A DNA stretch of 64,000 nt from Flavobacterium cyclinae (GCF_021172145.1 NZ_CP089095.1:1302001-1366000), one strand, 5' to 3'; counted from the first letter of the stretch, positions 25,801 to 36,533 are shown. Notes: generated by a model from the letters alone, not told the origin. Made by a program: numbers and translations.

Positions 25801-26883
25801 TTATTTCTTGTAAAATGGCATTTTAACCACTTTTGCTTTAATATCTTTATTTCTAATTCTAATGTAAATTTCTGAATCTGGTGTAGCTAAAGCCGTTGGA
25901 ACATAACCCATTCCAATAGCAATTCCCATAGAAGGTGATTGTGTTCCAGAAGTTACGATTCCAACTACATTACCATCAGCATCAGCAATTTCGTAATCGT
26001 GACGAGGAATTCCTCTTTCTACCATTTCAAAACCAACTAATTTACGAGCAACACCTGCTTCTTTTTGTTTTTTCAAGTTTTCAGAATTTGTGAATTCTTT
26101 GTCGAATTTGGTAATCCATCCTAAGCCTGCTTCTAACGGAGAAGTAGTATCGTTAATGTCGTTTCCGTATAAACAGAATCCCATTTCTAAACGTAATGTA
26201 TCACGTGCTGCTAATCCGATAGGTTTGATTCCGAATGCTGCTCCTGCTTCAAAAACTTTGTTCCAAATGTACTCTGCGTCTTCGTTTTTAAAATACACTT
26301 CAAATCCTCCAGAACCAGTATAACCAGTAGCCGAAACAATTACATCGCTTTTTCCTGCAAAATCACCAATTTGGAACGTATAATAGCCCATATTTGATAA
26401 ATCAATTGAGGTTAAAGATTGCATAGCTTCAGCAGCTTTTGGTCCTTGAATTGCTAATAATGAATACTCGTCAGATAAATTTTGCATGTCTACACCTAAA
26501 TCATTGTGTGAAGAAATCCAATTCCAATCTTTTTCAATGTTTGAAGCATTCACAACTAACATGTAATGATTGTCAGCAATTTTATAAACGATTAAATCAT
26601 CAACAATTCCGCCTTCGTTATTTGGTAAACAAGAATATTGTGCTTTTCCATCTACTAATTTAGAAGCATCATTTGAAGTTACTTTCTGAATTAAGGCCAA
26701 CGCATTTTCTCCTTTTAAGAAAAATTCTCCCATGTGAGAAACGTCAAAAACACCAACGCCATTTCTAACGGTTTCGTGTTCTACATTTACTCCTTCATAT
26801 TGTACCGGCATATTGTATCCTGCAAACGGAACCATTTTAGCTCCTAAACTTTCGTGAATGTACGTTAACGCTGTATTTTTCAT
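25801..26883 (-). CDS. gcvT: Aminomethyltransferase, glycine cleavage system T protein
   Basis: 360 aa. T protein moves the aminomethyl carbon from the lipoylated H protein to tetrahydrofolate, releasing ammonia. Diagnostic parts: the start [29 protein letters not shown], with PFAGY, then [11 protein letters not shown], the catalytic-region [10 protein letters not shown] with its folate-binding Asn/Asp, and [15 protein letters not shown]. The length is standard. It is separated from gcvP and gcvH, which are not in the window. The threonine aldolase gene in this window is another glycine source. No glycine riboswitch is seen in its leader. Confidence 0.95.
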   Translation of the reverse strand: MKNTALTYIHESLGAKMVPFAGYNMPVQYEGVNVEHETVRNGVGVFDVSHMGEFFLKGENALALIQKVTSNDASKLVDGKAQYSCLPNNEGGIVDDLIVYKIADNHYMLVVNASNIEKDWNWISSHNDLGVDMQNLSDEYSLLAIQGPKAAEAMQSLTSIDLSNMGYYTFQIGDFAGKSDVIVSATGYTGSGGFEVYFKNEDAEYIWNKVFEAGAAFGIKPIGLAARDTLRLEMGFCLYGNDINDTTSPLEAGLGWITKFDKEFTNSENLKKQKEAGVARKLVGFEMVERGIPRHDYEIADADGNVVGIVTSGTQSPSMGIAIGMGYVPTALATPDSEIYIRIRNKDIKAKVVKMPFYKK

Positions 26884-27048
26884 GATTTGATGTTGTATTT
26901 TTTGAATGCGCTAATTTATTGAAAATTCTTAAAAATGCACCCAGATTTGCCTTAAAATTTGAGAACTATTTATTTTTTGTTAATAATGCTGATAAATCTT
27001 GCATTTTAATAATTGTTTACAGAATTTTGGACTTTTAAAATTAACCCA

Positions 27049-28551
27049 ATGGAAACTACACATTATATAAGTTCAGATTTATTGTCTATCGACATGATTA
27101 ACGAGATTGTTTTTCAAGGAAAACAGTTGGCATTATCTGAAGAAGCGATTGTAAATATTGAAAAATGCAGAAAATATTTAGATGATAAAATGCAATCGAA
27201 TTCAACACCAATTTACGGAATTAACACGGGTTTTGGTTCGTTGTGTAATGTGAAGATTTCGAATGAGAATTTATCTAAACTTCAAGAGAATTTAGTAAAA
27301 TCGCACGCTTGCGGAACCGGGGAAGAAGTTCCCCATGAAATTGTAAAAATCATGTTGTTATTGAAAATCCAATCGTTAAGCTACGGGCATTCAGGTGTTC
27401 AGTTGGTGACGGTGCAACGATTAATTGATTTTTATAACAATGATATTTTCCCAGTAATTTACACTCAAGGTTCGTTGGGAGCTTCTGGAGATTTAGCTCC
27501 GTTAGCGCATTTATCTTTACCGTTATTAGGAGAAGGCGAAGTGTATTTAGATGGTTTTAGACAACCAGCTTCAAAAGTACTGGCGAAATTTGGTTGGGAA
27601 CCAATCGTTTTACAATCGAAAGAAGGTTTAGCATTATTGAACGGAACGCAATTCATGAGTGCTTACGGTGTTTATTGCTTGATTAAAGCAGAGAAAATTT
27701 CGTATTTAGCAGATGTAATCGGAGCAGTTTCATTAGAAGGATTTGATGGAAGAATCGAACCTTTTACAGATTTAATTCACTTAGTTCGTCCACATAAAGG
27801 TCAAGTTCAAACTGCGGAAAGAATGCGTGATTTGTTAGATGATAGTGAAATTATTGCGCAACCAAAAGTCCATGTGCAAGATCCATATTCGTTTAGATGT
27901 ATTCCACAAGTACATGGCGCTTCGAAAGATACGATTGATTATGTGAAGAAAGTATTCCGTACCGAAATCAATTCGGTTACTGACAATCCAAATATTTTCG
28001 TAGGAGAAGATTTGATTATTTCAGGAGGAAATTTCCACGGGCAACCTTTAGCTTTAGCGTTAGATTTCTTAGGAATAGCCTTGTCAGAATTAGGAAGTAT
28101 ATCGGAAAGAAGAACGTATCAATTGATTTCGGGATTGAGAAATTTACCAGCGTTTTTGGTAAACGATCCAGGCTTGAATTCAGGTTTCATGATTCCACAA
28201 TACACAGCAGCGAGTATAGCTAGTCAAAATAAGCAATTAGCAACACCATCAAGTATTGATAGTATTGTTTCGTCAAACGGACAAGAAGATCACGTGAGCA
28301 TGGGAGCTAATGCTGCAACTAAAACCTTACGAATTGTTGAGAATGTAGAACGTATTTTAGCTATCGAATTGTTAAACGGTTCTCAAGCTTTAGAATTCAG
28401 AAGACCTTTGAAATCAAGTGAATTTATTGAAAGTTTTGTAAAATCGTACAGAGAAGAAGTTTCGTTTGTATCAGAAGATCGAATTTTACATTATGATATT
28501 GAAAAATCAGTTTCGTTTTTGAATAGTTTTCAAATTGAAATGGAACACTAA
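27049..28551 (+). CDS. hutH: Histidine ammonia-lyase
   Basis: 500 aa from the ATG at 27049; a frame extension upstream lacks conservation. The enzyme deaminates L-histidine to urocanate using the self-formed MIO group made from Ala-Ser-Gly. That triad is residues 145-147 in GSLGASGDLAPLAHL. Other hallmarks: YGINTGFGSLCNV, QDPYSFRCIPQVHGA, SVTDNPNIF, and QEDHVSMGANAA. The imidazolonepropionase gene of the same pathway starts at the left window edge, so the hut genes are dispersed. A terminator follows directly. Confidence 0.95.
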   Translation: METTHYISSDLLSIDMINEIVFQGKQLALSEEAIVNIEKCRKYLDDKMQSNSTPIYGINTGFGSLCNVKISNENLSKLQENLVKSHACGTGEEVPHEIVKIMLLLKIQSLSYGHSGVQLVTVQRLIDFYNNDIFPVIYTQGSLGASGDLAPLAHLSLPLLGEGEVYLDGFRQPASKVLAKFGWEPIVLQSKEGLALLNGTQFMSAYGVYCLIKAEKISYLADVIGAVSLEGFDGRIEPFTDLIHLVRPHKGQVQTAERMRDLLDDSEIIAQPKVHVQDPYSFRCIPQVHGASKDTIDYVKKVFRTEINSVTDNPNIFVGEDLIISGGNFHGQPLALALDFLGIALSELGSISERRTYQLISGLRNLPAFLVNDPGLNSGFMIPQYTAASIASQNKQLATPSSIDSIVSSNGQEDHVSMGANAATKTLRIVENVERILAIELLNGSQALEFRRPLKSSEFIESFVKSYREEVSFVSEDRILHYDIEKSVSFLNSFQIEMEH

Positions 28552-28567
28552 TTAAAACTATATTATT

Positions 28568-28597
28568 AAAAAGCTCAAGATTTCTTGAGCTTTTTTT
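28568..28597 (+). terminator. Terminator of hutH, probably bidirectional
   Basis: Stem AAGCTCAAGA / TCTTGAGCTT with a 2-nt loop, A-run before and T-run after. It also lies just past the stop codon of the DUF1304 gene coming from the opposite side. Confidence 0.85.
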
Positions 28598-28958
28598 ATA
28601 AAAATAAAATGCTAATAATCGCAATAATGGCTGGTAACGCTTGTACATAAAATATTTTCTTAGAAGCAGAATAGGCTCCAAAAATTCCAGCAACACTAAT
28701 ACAACAAAGAAAAAAAAGAGCAATATTTTGGCTCCAATTTTCATCTGAAATAGCCAAAGACCAAAGTAATCCGGCCGATAAAAATCCGTTATACAAACCT
28801 TGATTAGCGGCTAATGTTTTTGTTTTTTCAAATAAATCTTCTGGAATGGTTCGGAATACTTTTTTGGCACTAGTTGTCCAAGCAAACATTTCTAGCCATA
28901 GAAAATACAAGTGGAGTAGTCCAATGGCGACAATAAGTATTTTGCTGATGATGTGCAT
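28596..28958 (-). CDS. DUF1304 family membrane protein
   Basis: 120-aa protein with four hydrophobic helices, matching the DUF1304 pattern: a start with ILIVAIGLLHLYFLWLEMFA, the central NQGLYNGFLSAGLLW and a C-terminal helix pair. Function is unknown in this family. It begins 2 bp after the stop of the TMEM175-like gene, so it is the last gene of a three-gene membrane operon. Its stop codon abuts the shared terminator with hutH. Confidence 0.82.
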   Translation of the reverse strand: MHIISKILIVAIGLLHLYFLWLEMFAWTTSAKKVFRTIPEDLFEKTKTLAANQGLYNGFLSAGLLWSLAISDENWSQNIALFFLCCISVAGIFGAYSASKKIFYVQALPAIIAIISILFL

Positions 28959-28960
28959 AA

Positions 28961-29542
28961 TTATTTATTTTCGTAAAAAGTTCGTTCAATTCGTTTATCA
29001 GGTATAAGCCAAATCAAAGCCACTAAAATGTAAATCGCTCCAGAAATTTCAACCGAATATTTAGTTAACAAAACAGCTAACACATATAAAACTAAAGATA
29101 TTTTACCTTTAAAATCATTTCCTATTGCTTTAGAAAGTGTTGAGTCTTTTCCATGATCTATTAAAATCAATCGCTGTAAAATATAATAAGCAATTGCATT
29201 CATTAACAGTACAATACCATAAAGCATCATTGGGAATGGAGCAAAATGATGTTCACCTATCCAAGCTGTTGCAAACGGAATTAAGGATAACCAAAACAGC
29301 AAATGCAAGTTAGCCCAAAGAATTTTTCCGTTTACAGTTTTTAATGAATGAATTAAATGGTGGTGGTTGTTCCAATAAATTCCCACATATATAAAACTTA
29401 AGATATAACTTAAAAACTTATGCGATAATTTAATAACCGATTCAAATGTAGTATCATTTGGAACTTTAAATTCCAAAACCATTATGGTGATAATAATGGC
29501 TAAAACACCATCACTAAAAGCTTCTAATCGGTTTTTATTCAT
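28961..29542 (-). CDS. TMEM175/DUF1211 family membrane protein
   Basis: 193-aa protein. The N-terminal RLEAFSDGVLAIIITIMVLE carries the RxxxFSDG signature of TMEM175-type potassium channels, where the first helix lines the pore. Six hydrophobic helices can be counted, the bacterial single-repeat layout that tetramerises. The histidine-rich YWNNHHHLIHSL follows the second helix. Potassium conduction is known for some bacterial members; it is not proven for all. Starts 1 bp after the stop of the GldL-like small gene. Confidence 0.87.
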   Translation of the reverse strand: MNKNRLEAFSDGVLAIIITIMVLEFKVPNDTTFESVIKLSHKFLSYILSFIYVGIYWNNHHHLIHSLKTVNGKILWANLHLLFWLSLIPFATAWIGEHHFAPFPMMLYGIVLLMNAIAYYILQRLILIDHGKDSTLSKAIGNDFKGKISLVLYVLAVLLTKYSVEISGAIYILVALIWLIPDKRIERTFYENK

Positions 29543-29543
29543 C

Positions 29544-29723
29544 TTATTTTTTCTTAACTATCGTGATAATTAAAGATAAAATAGCACCGGCTTCAATCAG
29601 CATACCCATAATTAAAATGATGTTTGCTCCCGGCCAATGCATTAATTTGAACAAAGCTCCAACTACAGAGATTATCATCCCTATAAGAAATAAAACCAAA
29701 GGTATTTTAAATTGATTTTTCAT
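29544..29723 (-). CDS. Small GldL-N-like membrane protein (59 aa)
   Basis: 59-codon gene with ATG at 29723. It consists of two hydrophobic helices (about 8-26 and 33-54) joined by a short loop with FKLMHWPGANIILIMGML. That loop is strikingly like the first hairpin of GldL, the gliding/type IX secretion motor protein, which also carries an FKxxHWPGAN-type stretch. It lacks the long cytoplasmic domain of GldL, so it is not the motor subunit itself. It is the first gene of a tight three-gene unit (gaps of 1 and 2 bp) with the TMEM175-like and DUF1304 genes. The role is unknown. Confidence 0.72.
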   Translation of the reverse strand: MKNQFKIPLVLFLIGMIISVVGALFKLMHWPGANIILIMGMLIEAGAILSLIITIVKKK

Positions 29724-29732
29724 ACTATTTTA

Positions 29733-31100
29733 TTATTTCCATTTAAAGTTTTTTTCAATTGCCTTAATCATTTCACCTGCAATATCTTTTTGAGTAGCTC
29801 CTTCAATTCCTTCTAAACCTGGAGAAGAATTAACTTCCAACAATAATGGACCTTTTGAAGATCGAATAATATCAACACCAGCCACTTTTAAATTCATTGC
29901 TTTTGCTGCTTTTATTGCAATTTTCTTTTCTTCTGAAGTAATTTTTACTACCGAAGCCGTTCCCCCCATGTGAATGTTGGCTCTAAATTCTCCTGGTGCG
30001 GCTTCACGTTGCATCGCAGCAACAACTTTTCCATCAACTACGAAGAGTCTCAAATCTTTACCATTGGCTTCTTTAATAAATTCCTGAACTAAAATATTAG
30101 CATTTAAACTCTTGAAAGCATTAATAACGGATTCGGCCGCTTTTTTTGTTTCTGCCAAAACGACACCTTTCCCTTGTGTTCCTTCTAATAATTTTACAAT
30201 CAATGGCGAACCACCTACCATTTTAATTAAATCGTCAGTATCCAAAGGAGAATTGGCAAAACCTGTTGTAGGTATATCAACGCCATTATTCAACAATAAT
30301 TGTAAAGAAAATAATTTATCTCGTGATTGACTTATTGCTGCCGAATTATTTAATGCAAATACCTTTAAAGCTTCAAACTGTCTTGTTAAAGCACAACCAT
30401 AATACGTCATACTAGGACGAATTCTTGGAATTACGGCATCAAAATCGTTTAATACTTTTCCACCACGATAATGGATTTCGGGTTTTGTAGCATCTAATTT
30501 CATGTAGCAGTATTTCAAGTTTAAGAAATGCATTTCATGACCTCTTAATTCGCCTGCTTCTAAAATACGTTTGTTGCTATATAATTCTGGATTACTTGCT
30601 AATAAACCAATTTTTAATCCTTTTTTATTTTCGTTAGCCGAATAGTAATATTCTTTAAGTTTTTCTGTGGTAGGTTGTCCCAATAAATAACGTTTTTCAG
30701 GATCTACCAAAACACGACCCGACATAGCTTCACGCCCTAATAACATTCGGAAACCCATCGAATCTCGGTTGGTTAAAGTAACTTCGATTTCCCAAGTTTT
30801 TCCGCCAATTTCTAGTTTGGTTTTGATTACATAACGTTGTTCTCTGAAGCCGCTAGAACTTTTCACGACTCTTTTATCAACCAAAGGAGCTTCACAATGA
30901 ATTACTGCTTTAGCATTATTTTGAATTGGGTTAATATCGAACTTTACCCAACTTTCACTGTCTTTTTCAAATGTAACAATATTAATAGCGTGTAATGCCG
31001 ATGTTTTGGCACCTGAATCAACACGTGCTTTAATAGTTGGAATTCCTAAAGTAGGGAAGGAACACCATTCTTCGCTACCTACGATAACTTTGTCTTGCAT
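29733..31100 (-). CDS. Fusion of retropepsin-like zinc-protease domain and RimK-type ATP-grasp ligase
   Basis: 455 aa. The first about 145 residues match the family named ATP-dependent zinc protease, a retropepsin-like fold; the aspartate is D28 in [13 protein letters not shown], with [17 protein letters not shown] at the end. From about residue 155 a RimK-type ATP-grasp ligase follows, with [49 protein letters not shown] and [12 protein letters not shown] giving the metal and ATP sites. RimK adds glutamates to ribosomal protein S6; the true acceptor here is not known. Combining a ligase with a peptidase-like domain in one chain could allow addition and removal on the same target. The next gene starts 9 bp downstream of its stop. 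Confidence 0.85.
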   Translation of the reverse strand: MQDKVIVGSEEWCSFPTLGIPTIKARVDSGAKTSALHAINIVTFEKDSESWVKFDINPIQNNAKAVIHCEAPLVDKRVVKSSSGFREQRYVIKTKLEIGGKTWEIEVTLTNRDSMGFRMLLGREAMSGRVLVDPEKRYLLGQPTTEKLKEYYYSANENKKGLKIGLLASNPELYSNKRILEAGELRGHEMHFLNLKYCYMKLDATKPEIHYRGGKVLNDFDAVIPRIRPSMTYYGCALTRQFEALKVFALNNSAAISQSRDKLFSLQLLLNNGVDIPTTGFANSPLDTDDLIKMVGGSPLIVKLLEGTQGKGVVLAETKKAAESVINAFKSLNANILVQEFIKEANGKDLRLFVVDGKVVAAMQREAAPGEFRANIHMGGTASVVKITSEEKKIAIKAAKAMNLKVAGVDIIRSSKGPLLLEVNSSPGLEGIEGATQKDIAGEMIKAIEKNFKWK

Positions 31101-31162
31101 AGAATTATTGAAATTTAGAACTAATGTAATATTTTTTTTAATATAATTCTAAATTCACTAAA

Positions 31163-31191
31163 TAAAAAAAACCAAGCTTATGAGCTTGGTT
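31163..31191 (-). terminator. Terminator overlapping the 3' end of clpC
   Basis: Stem AACCAAGCT / AGCTTGGTT with a 4-nt loop, then a T-run on the minus strand. The clpC TAA (31180-31178) lies at the loop, so the last coding bases form one arm. Confidence 0.8.
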
Positions 31192-33730
31192 CTTCTAATT
31201 TTTTGATTTCAATTTTAAGTTCTTGTGAGCTTTCATCTAAATCCATATAAATTTGGTCGCCCTCATGAATTTTGTGTGTGATGATTTCCTCAGCAAGAGC
31301 GTCTTCCACATATTTTTGTATCGCTCTTTTTAAAGGACGTGCTCCAAATTGTTTGTCAAAACCTTTATCAGCTATAAAATCTTTTGCTTTTTCAGAAAGA
31401 ATAAGAGTGTAGCCTAAGTCTTTCACTCGAGCATACAATTTATCCATTTCGATATCAATGATTTTATCGATATCGTGTTTTTCTAATGCATTGAATACAA
31501 TAACATCATCAATACGATTTAAGAATTCTGGAGCAAACGCTTTTTTCAATGCATTTTCAATGATTCCTTTAGAATGTTCTTCGGTTTGTGCTTGTTTAGC
31601 TGCGGTTCCGAATCCAACTCCTGTACCAAAATCTTTCAATTGACGTGCGCCAACGTTTGAAGTCATGATAATAATCGTATTTCTAAAATCGATTTTACGA
31701 CCTAAACTATCTGTTAAATGTCCGTCATCTAAAACTTGAAGCATCATGTTGAAAACGTCTGGATGCGCTTTTTCGATTTCGTCTAAAAGCACTACACAAT
31801 ATGGTTTTCTTCTTACTTTTTCAGTTAATTGACCACCTTCTTCGTATCCAACGTATCCTGGAGGGGCACCAACTAATCTTGAAATCGCAAATTTTTCCAT
31901 GTATTCACTCATATCGATACGGACTAATGCGTCTTCAGAATCGAATAATTCTTTTGCGATAACCTTTGCCAATTGCGTTTTTCCAACACCGGTTTGACCT
32001 AAGAAAATAAACGAACCAATTGGTTTGTTTGGATCTTTTAAACCAGCACGATTTCTTTGAATAGATTTTGCAATTTTTTGAACTGCTTCATCTTGTCCAA
32101 TTACCTTACCTTTAATTAATTCAGGCAAGTGAGCTAATTTATTACTTTCAGTTTGGGCAATACGATTTACAGGAATTCCTGTCATCATAGAAACTACATC
32201 AGCTACATTGTCTTCTGTAACGGTTACTTTATTGTTTTTAGAATCTTCTTCCCACTGTTCTTGAGCTATTGCTAAATCTTTTTCAATGCGTTTTTCATCA
32301 TCGCGTAGTTTTGCAGCTTCTTCGTATTTCTGTTTTTTAACAACGGTATTTTTAAGCTCGCGAACTTCTTCTAATTTCTTTTCTAATTCCAAAATTTGCT
32401 TTGGAACATCAATGTTTATAATATGAACACGTGAACCAGCTTCGTCTAAAGCATCAATTGCTTTGTCTGGAAGAAAACGGTCAGTCATGTATCTATTTGT
32501 TAATTTAACACAAGCTTCAATAGCTTCTGGAGTGTAAATTACATTATGATGGTCTTCGTATTTCGGCTTGATGTTGTTCAAAATCATAATCGTTTCTTCA
32601 ACCGATGTTGGCTCTACAATTACCTTTTGAAAACGTCTTTCTAATGCACCATCTTTTTCGATATATTGGCGGTATTCATCTAAAGTTGTTGCTCCAACAC
32701 ATTGAATTTCGCCTCTTGCTAAAGCAGGTTTAAACATATTAGAAGCATCCAAGGAACCGGTTGCTCCTCCCGCACCAACAATAGTGTGAATTTCGTCAAT
32801 GAATAAGATGATATCATCATTTTTCTCTAATTCATTCATTACCGCTTTCATTCGTTCTTCGAATTGTCCGCGGTATTTTGTTCCGGCAACTAAACTTGCT
32901 AAATCAAGTGTAACAACACGTTTATTGAATAAATTACGAGATACTTTTTTCTTGATAATTCGTAATGCTAAACCTTCAGCAATTGCTGATTTTCCAACTC
33001 CAGGCTCTCCAATTAAAAGAGGGTTGTTTTTCTTTCTACGACTTAAGATTTGAGAAACACGCTCAATTTCTTTTTCGCGTCCTACAACAGGGTCTAGTTT
33101 TCCTTCTTCAGCCATTTCAGTTAAATCGCGCCCAAAGTTATCCAAAACAGGTGTTTTAGATTTTTTATTGGTTTTGTTACCAGAAGGTGGCGTATTGCTA
33201 AATCCGCTATCTTTTAGACTGTCATCTTGTCCTGAATCGTCATTAAACGACTCTGCTTTAGGTAAGTTTTCTAAGTAATCGTCTTCGTTTGTCATCATGG
33301 CTGTATATTGTTCTTTAACGGATTCATAATCAATTTTAATTTTATTTAATAATTTAGTGGTAGGGTCGTTCTCATTTCTTAAAATACAAAGTAGGAGATG
33401 AGCTGTACTTATTTCTGAATTATTAAAAAGTTTTGCTTCTAAAAAAGTTGTTTTTAAAGCTCTTTCGGCTTGTCTTGTAAGGTGTAGGTTTTGTTTCTCT
33501 AGATTTACAATTCCATTAGGATTGGCTGGGCTAAGAATTTCAACTTTTTTTCTTAAATGCGATAAATCTACTCCTAAATTATTTAAAATATTTATAGCTT
33601 TTCCATTGCCATCTCTTAAAATTCCAAGCATTAAATGTTCTGTTCCAATAAAGTCGTGTCCTAATCTTAGGGCTTCTTCTTTACTGAAAGTAATTACATC
33701 TCTAACTCTTGGTGAAAAATTATCGTCCAT
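31178..33730 (-). CDS. clpC: ATP-dependent Clp protease ATP-binding subunit ClpC
   Basis: 850-aa class I Hsp100 unfoldase. The N-terminal double Clp-N domain covers about 1-150 (FIGTEHLMLGILRDGNG and the second repeat ISTAHLLLCILRN). A charged linker follows, then NBD1 with Walker A GEPGVGKSAIAEGLA near 245 and Walker B IILFIDEIH. A UVR-type middle segment (YEEAAKLRDDEKRIEKD) is near 480, and NBD2 has Walker A GQTGVGKTQLAK near 575 and VLLDEIEKAHPDVFN. It feeds unfolded proteins to ClpP; the UVR segment marks ClpC instead of ClpB. The usual CtsR/McsAB neighbours of Firmicutes are absent, as expected in Bacteroidota. It diverges from gyrA across a 251-bp gap. Confidence 0.95.
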   Translation of the reverse strand: MDDNFSPRVRDVITFSKEEALRLGHDFIGTEHLMLGILRDGNGKAINILNNLGVDLSHLRKKVEILSPANPNGIVNLEKQNLHLTRQAERALKTTFLEAKLFNNSEISTAHLLLCILRNENDPTTKLLNKIKIDYESVKEQYTAMMTNEDDYLENLPKAESFNDDSGQDDSLKDSGFSNTPPSGNKTNKKSKTPVLDNFGRDLTEMAEEGKLDPVVGREKEIERVSQILSRRKKNNPLLIGEPGVGKSAIAEGLALRIIKKKVSRNLFNKRVVTLDLASLVAGTKYRGQFEERMKAVMNELEKNDDIILFIDEIHTIVGAGGATGSLDASNMFKPALARGEIQCVGATTLDEYRQYIEKDGALERRFQKVIVEPTSVEETIMILNNIKPKYEDHHNVIYTPEAIEACVKLTNRYMTDRFLPDKAIDALDEAGSRVHIINIDVPKQILELEKKLEEVRELKNTVVKKQKYEEAAKLRDDEKRIEKDLAIAQEQWEEDSKNNKVTVTEDNVADVVSMMTGIPVNRIAQTESNKLAHLPELIKGKVIGQDEAVQKIAKSIQRNRAGLKDPNKPIGSFIFLGQTGVGKTQLAKVIAKELFDSEDALVRIDMSEYMEKFAISRLVGAPPGYVGYEEGGQLTEKVRRKPYCVVLLDEIEKAHPDVFNMMLQVLDDGHLTDSLGRKIDFRNTIIIMTSNVGARQLKDFGTGVGFGTAAKQAQTEEHSKGIIENALKKAFAPEFLNRIDDVIVFNALEKHDIDKIIDIEMDKLYARVKDLGYTLILSEKAKDFIADKGFDKQFGARPLKRAIQKYVEDALAEEIITHKIHEGDQIYMDLDESSQELKIEIKKLEEPSS

Positions 33731-33909
33731 AATATTTATTACAAGTAAAAGTACAAATTATATAACATTTTTCAAAAATCATGCCTCAACAAAGTACTGT
33801 TGCGCTAAATGACAAAAAAAAATCTAAAAATGAAAGAAAATGTCTTTTAAATTATAACCAATTTGTAAACAAAATTGTTAATAAATAGTGTAAATAAGTA
33901 TGTTTAAAT

Positions 33910-33941
33910 TTGTGCTAAAATTTCAAAAATCCGTATATTGG
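33910..33941 (+). promoter_or_regulatory. Possible gyrA promoter
   Basis: TTG at 33910-33912, 21-nt spacer, TATATTGG at 33934-33941 (one mismatch to TAnnTTTG). The gyrA ATG is 40 nt further. The remaining part of the 251-bp clpC-gyrA gap is AT-rich with no frame. Confidence 0.45.
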
Positions 33942-33981
33942 CACGTTTTAGTACTAATATATAATTTTAATATAAATACTT

Positions 33982-36528
33982 ATGTCAGAAGGAGAAAAGT
34001 TAATTCCTATTAACATTGAGGATGAAATGAAATCAGCTTACATCGATTATTCGATGTCAGTTATTGTGTCAAGAGCACTTCCTGATGTTAGAGATGGTTT
34101 AAAGCCTGTACACCGTAGAGTTTTATACGGAATGTATGAATTAGGAGTTCTTTCGAACAGAGCCCACAAAAAGTCGGCAAGAATTGTTGGAGAAGTTTTA
34201 GGTAAATATCACCCTCACGGAGATAGTTCAGTATACGATGCAATGGTACGTATGGCTCAAGAATGGAGTTTACGTTACTTAATGGTTGATGGTCAAGGTA
34301 ACTTTGGTTCTGTAGATGGCGATAGTCCGGCGGCTATGCGTTATACAGAAGCAAGAATGAAGAAAATATCGGAAGATATGTTGGCTGATATCGAAAAAGA
34401 AACAGTTGATTTTCAATTGAACTTTGACGATACGTTACAAGAACCAACAGTAATGCCGACCCGTATTCCTAATTTATTAATTAACGGAGCTTCTGGTATT
34501 GCAGTAGGTATGGCTACCAATATGGCGCCTCATAACTTAACAGAAGTTATTGATGGAACCTTAGCTTACATTGATAATAATGATATCGAAATTGATGAAT
34601 TAATTACGCATGTAAAAGCTCCAGATTTCCCAACAGGTGGTATTATTTATGGTTATGAAGGAGTAAGAGAGGCTTTTAAAACCGGTAGAGGTCGAATTGT
34701 AATTCGTGCTAAAGTAGGTTTTGAAGAAGTAAATGGTAGAGAAGCTATCATTGTTACTGAAATCCCTTACCAAGTAAATAAAGCCGAAATGATCAAAAAA
34801 ACGGCTGATTTAGTAAACGAGAAGAAAATTGAAGGTATTTCTAACATTCGTGACGAATCGGATAGAAATGGTATGCGTATTGTTTATGAATTAAAACGTG
34901 ATGCTGTTCCTAACGTAGTTTTAAATACACTTTATAAGTATACACAATTGCAATCTTCTTTTAGTGTAAATAATATTGCATTAGTAAAAGGTCGTCCACA
35001 AATGTTGAATTTAAAAGACTTAATTCATTATTTTGTTGAACACCGTCACGATGTAGTCGTAAGAAGAGCGCAATTTGATTTAAGAAAAGCAGAAGAAAGA
35101 GCGCATATTTTAGAAGGTTTAATTATTGCTTCTGATAATATTGATGAAGTAATTGCATTAATCCGTTCATCTAAAGATGGCGATGAAGCGAGAGCTAAAT
35201 TAATCGAAAGGTTTAATTTGTCTGAAATTCAAGCTCGTGCTATTGTAGAAATGCGATTGAGACAATTAACAGGTCTTGAACAAGATAAATTACGTGCAGA
35301 ATACGAAGAAATCATGAAATTGATTGCTTATTTGAAAGAATTATTAGCAAGCAAAGAAATGAGAATGCAAGTAATTAAAGATGAATTAAACGAAGTTAAA
35401 GATAAATACGGAGACGAACGTCGTTCTCAGATTGAATATGCTGGAGGAGATGTAAGTATTGAGGATTTAATTGCAGATGAAAGTGTAGTGGTTACTATTT
35501 CTCATGCGGGATATATCAAACGTACTTCTTTATCAGAATACAAAACTCAAAATAGAGGAGGAGTTGGACAAAAAGGTTCGGCTACTAGAGATCAAGATTT
35601 CCTAGAGCATTTATTTGTCGCAACGAATCATCAATATTTAATGTTCTTTACACAAAAAGGAAAATGTTTCTGGATGCGTGTATACGAAATTCCAGAAGGA
35701 ACAAAAGCAAGTAAAGGACGTGCTATTCAAAATTTAATCAATATTGAACAAGACGATAAAGTAAAAGCGTTTATTTGTACTCAAGACTTAAAAGACCAAG
35801 ATTACATTAATAGTCATTTTGTAATTATGGCTACAAAACAAGGTCAAGTTAAGAAAACGCCGCTTGAGCAATATTCTCGTCCGCGTCAAAACGGAATTAA
35901 TGCCATCACAATTAAAGAAGATGATGAATTAATCGGTGCAAAATTAACCACTGGAAACAGTCAGGTTTTACTTGCTGTGAAATCGGGTAAATTGGTTCGT
36001 TTTGAAGAAGAGAAAACACGTCCAATGGGAAGAACAGCATCTGGAGTTAGAGGGATTACTTTAGCCGATGATAAAGATGAAGTTATTGGATTGGTTTCTA
36101 TCGATAAAGATCATGTAAACGATTCTCAAATCCTTGTTGTTACAGAAAACGGTTACGGAAAACGTACCAAATTAGTTGACGAAGATGGAGAAGATGTGTA
36201 CCGAATCACAAATCGTGGTGGAAAAGGAGTTAAAACCCTTAACATTACAGATAAAACAGGTCAGTTGATTTCAATTAATGATGTTACCGATGAAGATGAT
36301 TTAATGATCATCAATAAATCAGGATTGACCATTAGAATGAAGATTTCTGATTTACGTGTGATGGGTAGAGCTACTCAAGGTGTACGATTGATTAACATTA
36401 AAGGAAGTGATTCAATTGCTGCTGTTACTAAAGTATTACGTGAAGACGAGTCTGAAAATGAAGAGTTTGAAGGTGATGTTGAAAATGGCACAGATATTGA
36501 AACTGAAAATAACGATTCTCAAGAATAA
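33982..36528 (+). CDS. gyrA: DNA gyrase subunit A
   Basis: 848 aa. GyrA cuts and rejoins DNA with its catalytic tyrosine, Y121 in [12 protein letters not shown], equivalent to Y122 of E. coli. The quinolone-determining region [20 protein letters not shown] is nearby. In that region the two usual hot-spot positions are S (in DSSVYDA) and D (same word), the sensitive-type residues. The C-terminal beta-pinwheel carries a GyrA-box-like segment [11 protein letters not shown] followed by further blades. The C-terminal tail is acidic ([15 protein letters not shown]). A terminator follows, but the next gene begins only 53 bp after the stop. Confidence 0.96.
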   Translation: MSEGEKLIPINIEDEMKSAYIDYSMSVIVSRALPDVRDGLKPVHRRVLYGMYELGVLSNRAHKKSARIVGEVLGKYHPHGDSSVYDAMVRMAQEWSLRYLMVDGQGNFGSVDGDSPAAMRYTEARMKKISEDMLADIEKETVDFQLNFDDTLQEPTVMPTRIPNLLINGASGIAVGMATNMAPHNLTEVIDGTLAYIDNNDIEIDELITHVKAPDFPTGGIIYGYEGVREAFKTGRGRIVIRAKVGFEEVNGREAIIVTEIPYQVNKAEMIKKTADLVNEKKIEGISNIRDESDRNGMRIVYELKRDAVPNVVLNTLYKYTQLQSSFSVNNIALVKGRPQMLNLKDLIHYFVEHRHDVVVRRAQFDLRKAEERAHILEGLIIASDNIDEVIALIRSSKDGDEARAKLIERFNLSEIQARAIVEMRLRQLTGLEQDKLRAEYEEIMKLIAYLKELLASKEMRMQVIKDELNEVKDKYGDERRSQIEYAGGDVSIEDLIADESVVVTISHAGYIKRTSLSEYKTQNRGGVGQKGSATRDQDFLEHLFVATNHQYLMFFTQKGKCFWMRVYEIPEGTKASKGRAIQNLINIEQDDKVKAFICTQDLKDQDYINSHFVIMATKQGQVKKTPLEQYSRPRQNGINAITIKEDDELIGAKLTTGNSQVLLAVKSGKLVRFEEEKTRPMGRTASGVRGITLADDKDEVIGLVSIDKDHVNDSQILVVTENGYGKRTKLVDEDGEDVYRITNRGGKGVKTLNITDKTGQLISINDVTDEDDLMIINKSGLTIRMKISDLRVMGRATQGVRLINIKGSDSIAAVTKVLREDESENEEFEGDVENGTDIETENNDSQE

Positions 36529-36533
36529 ATTAT

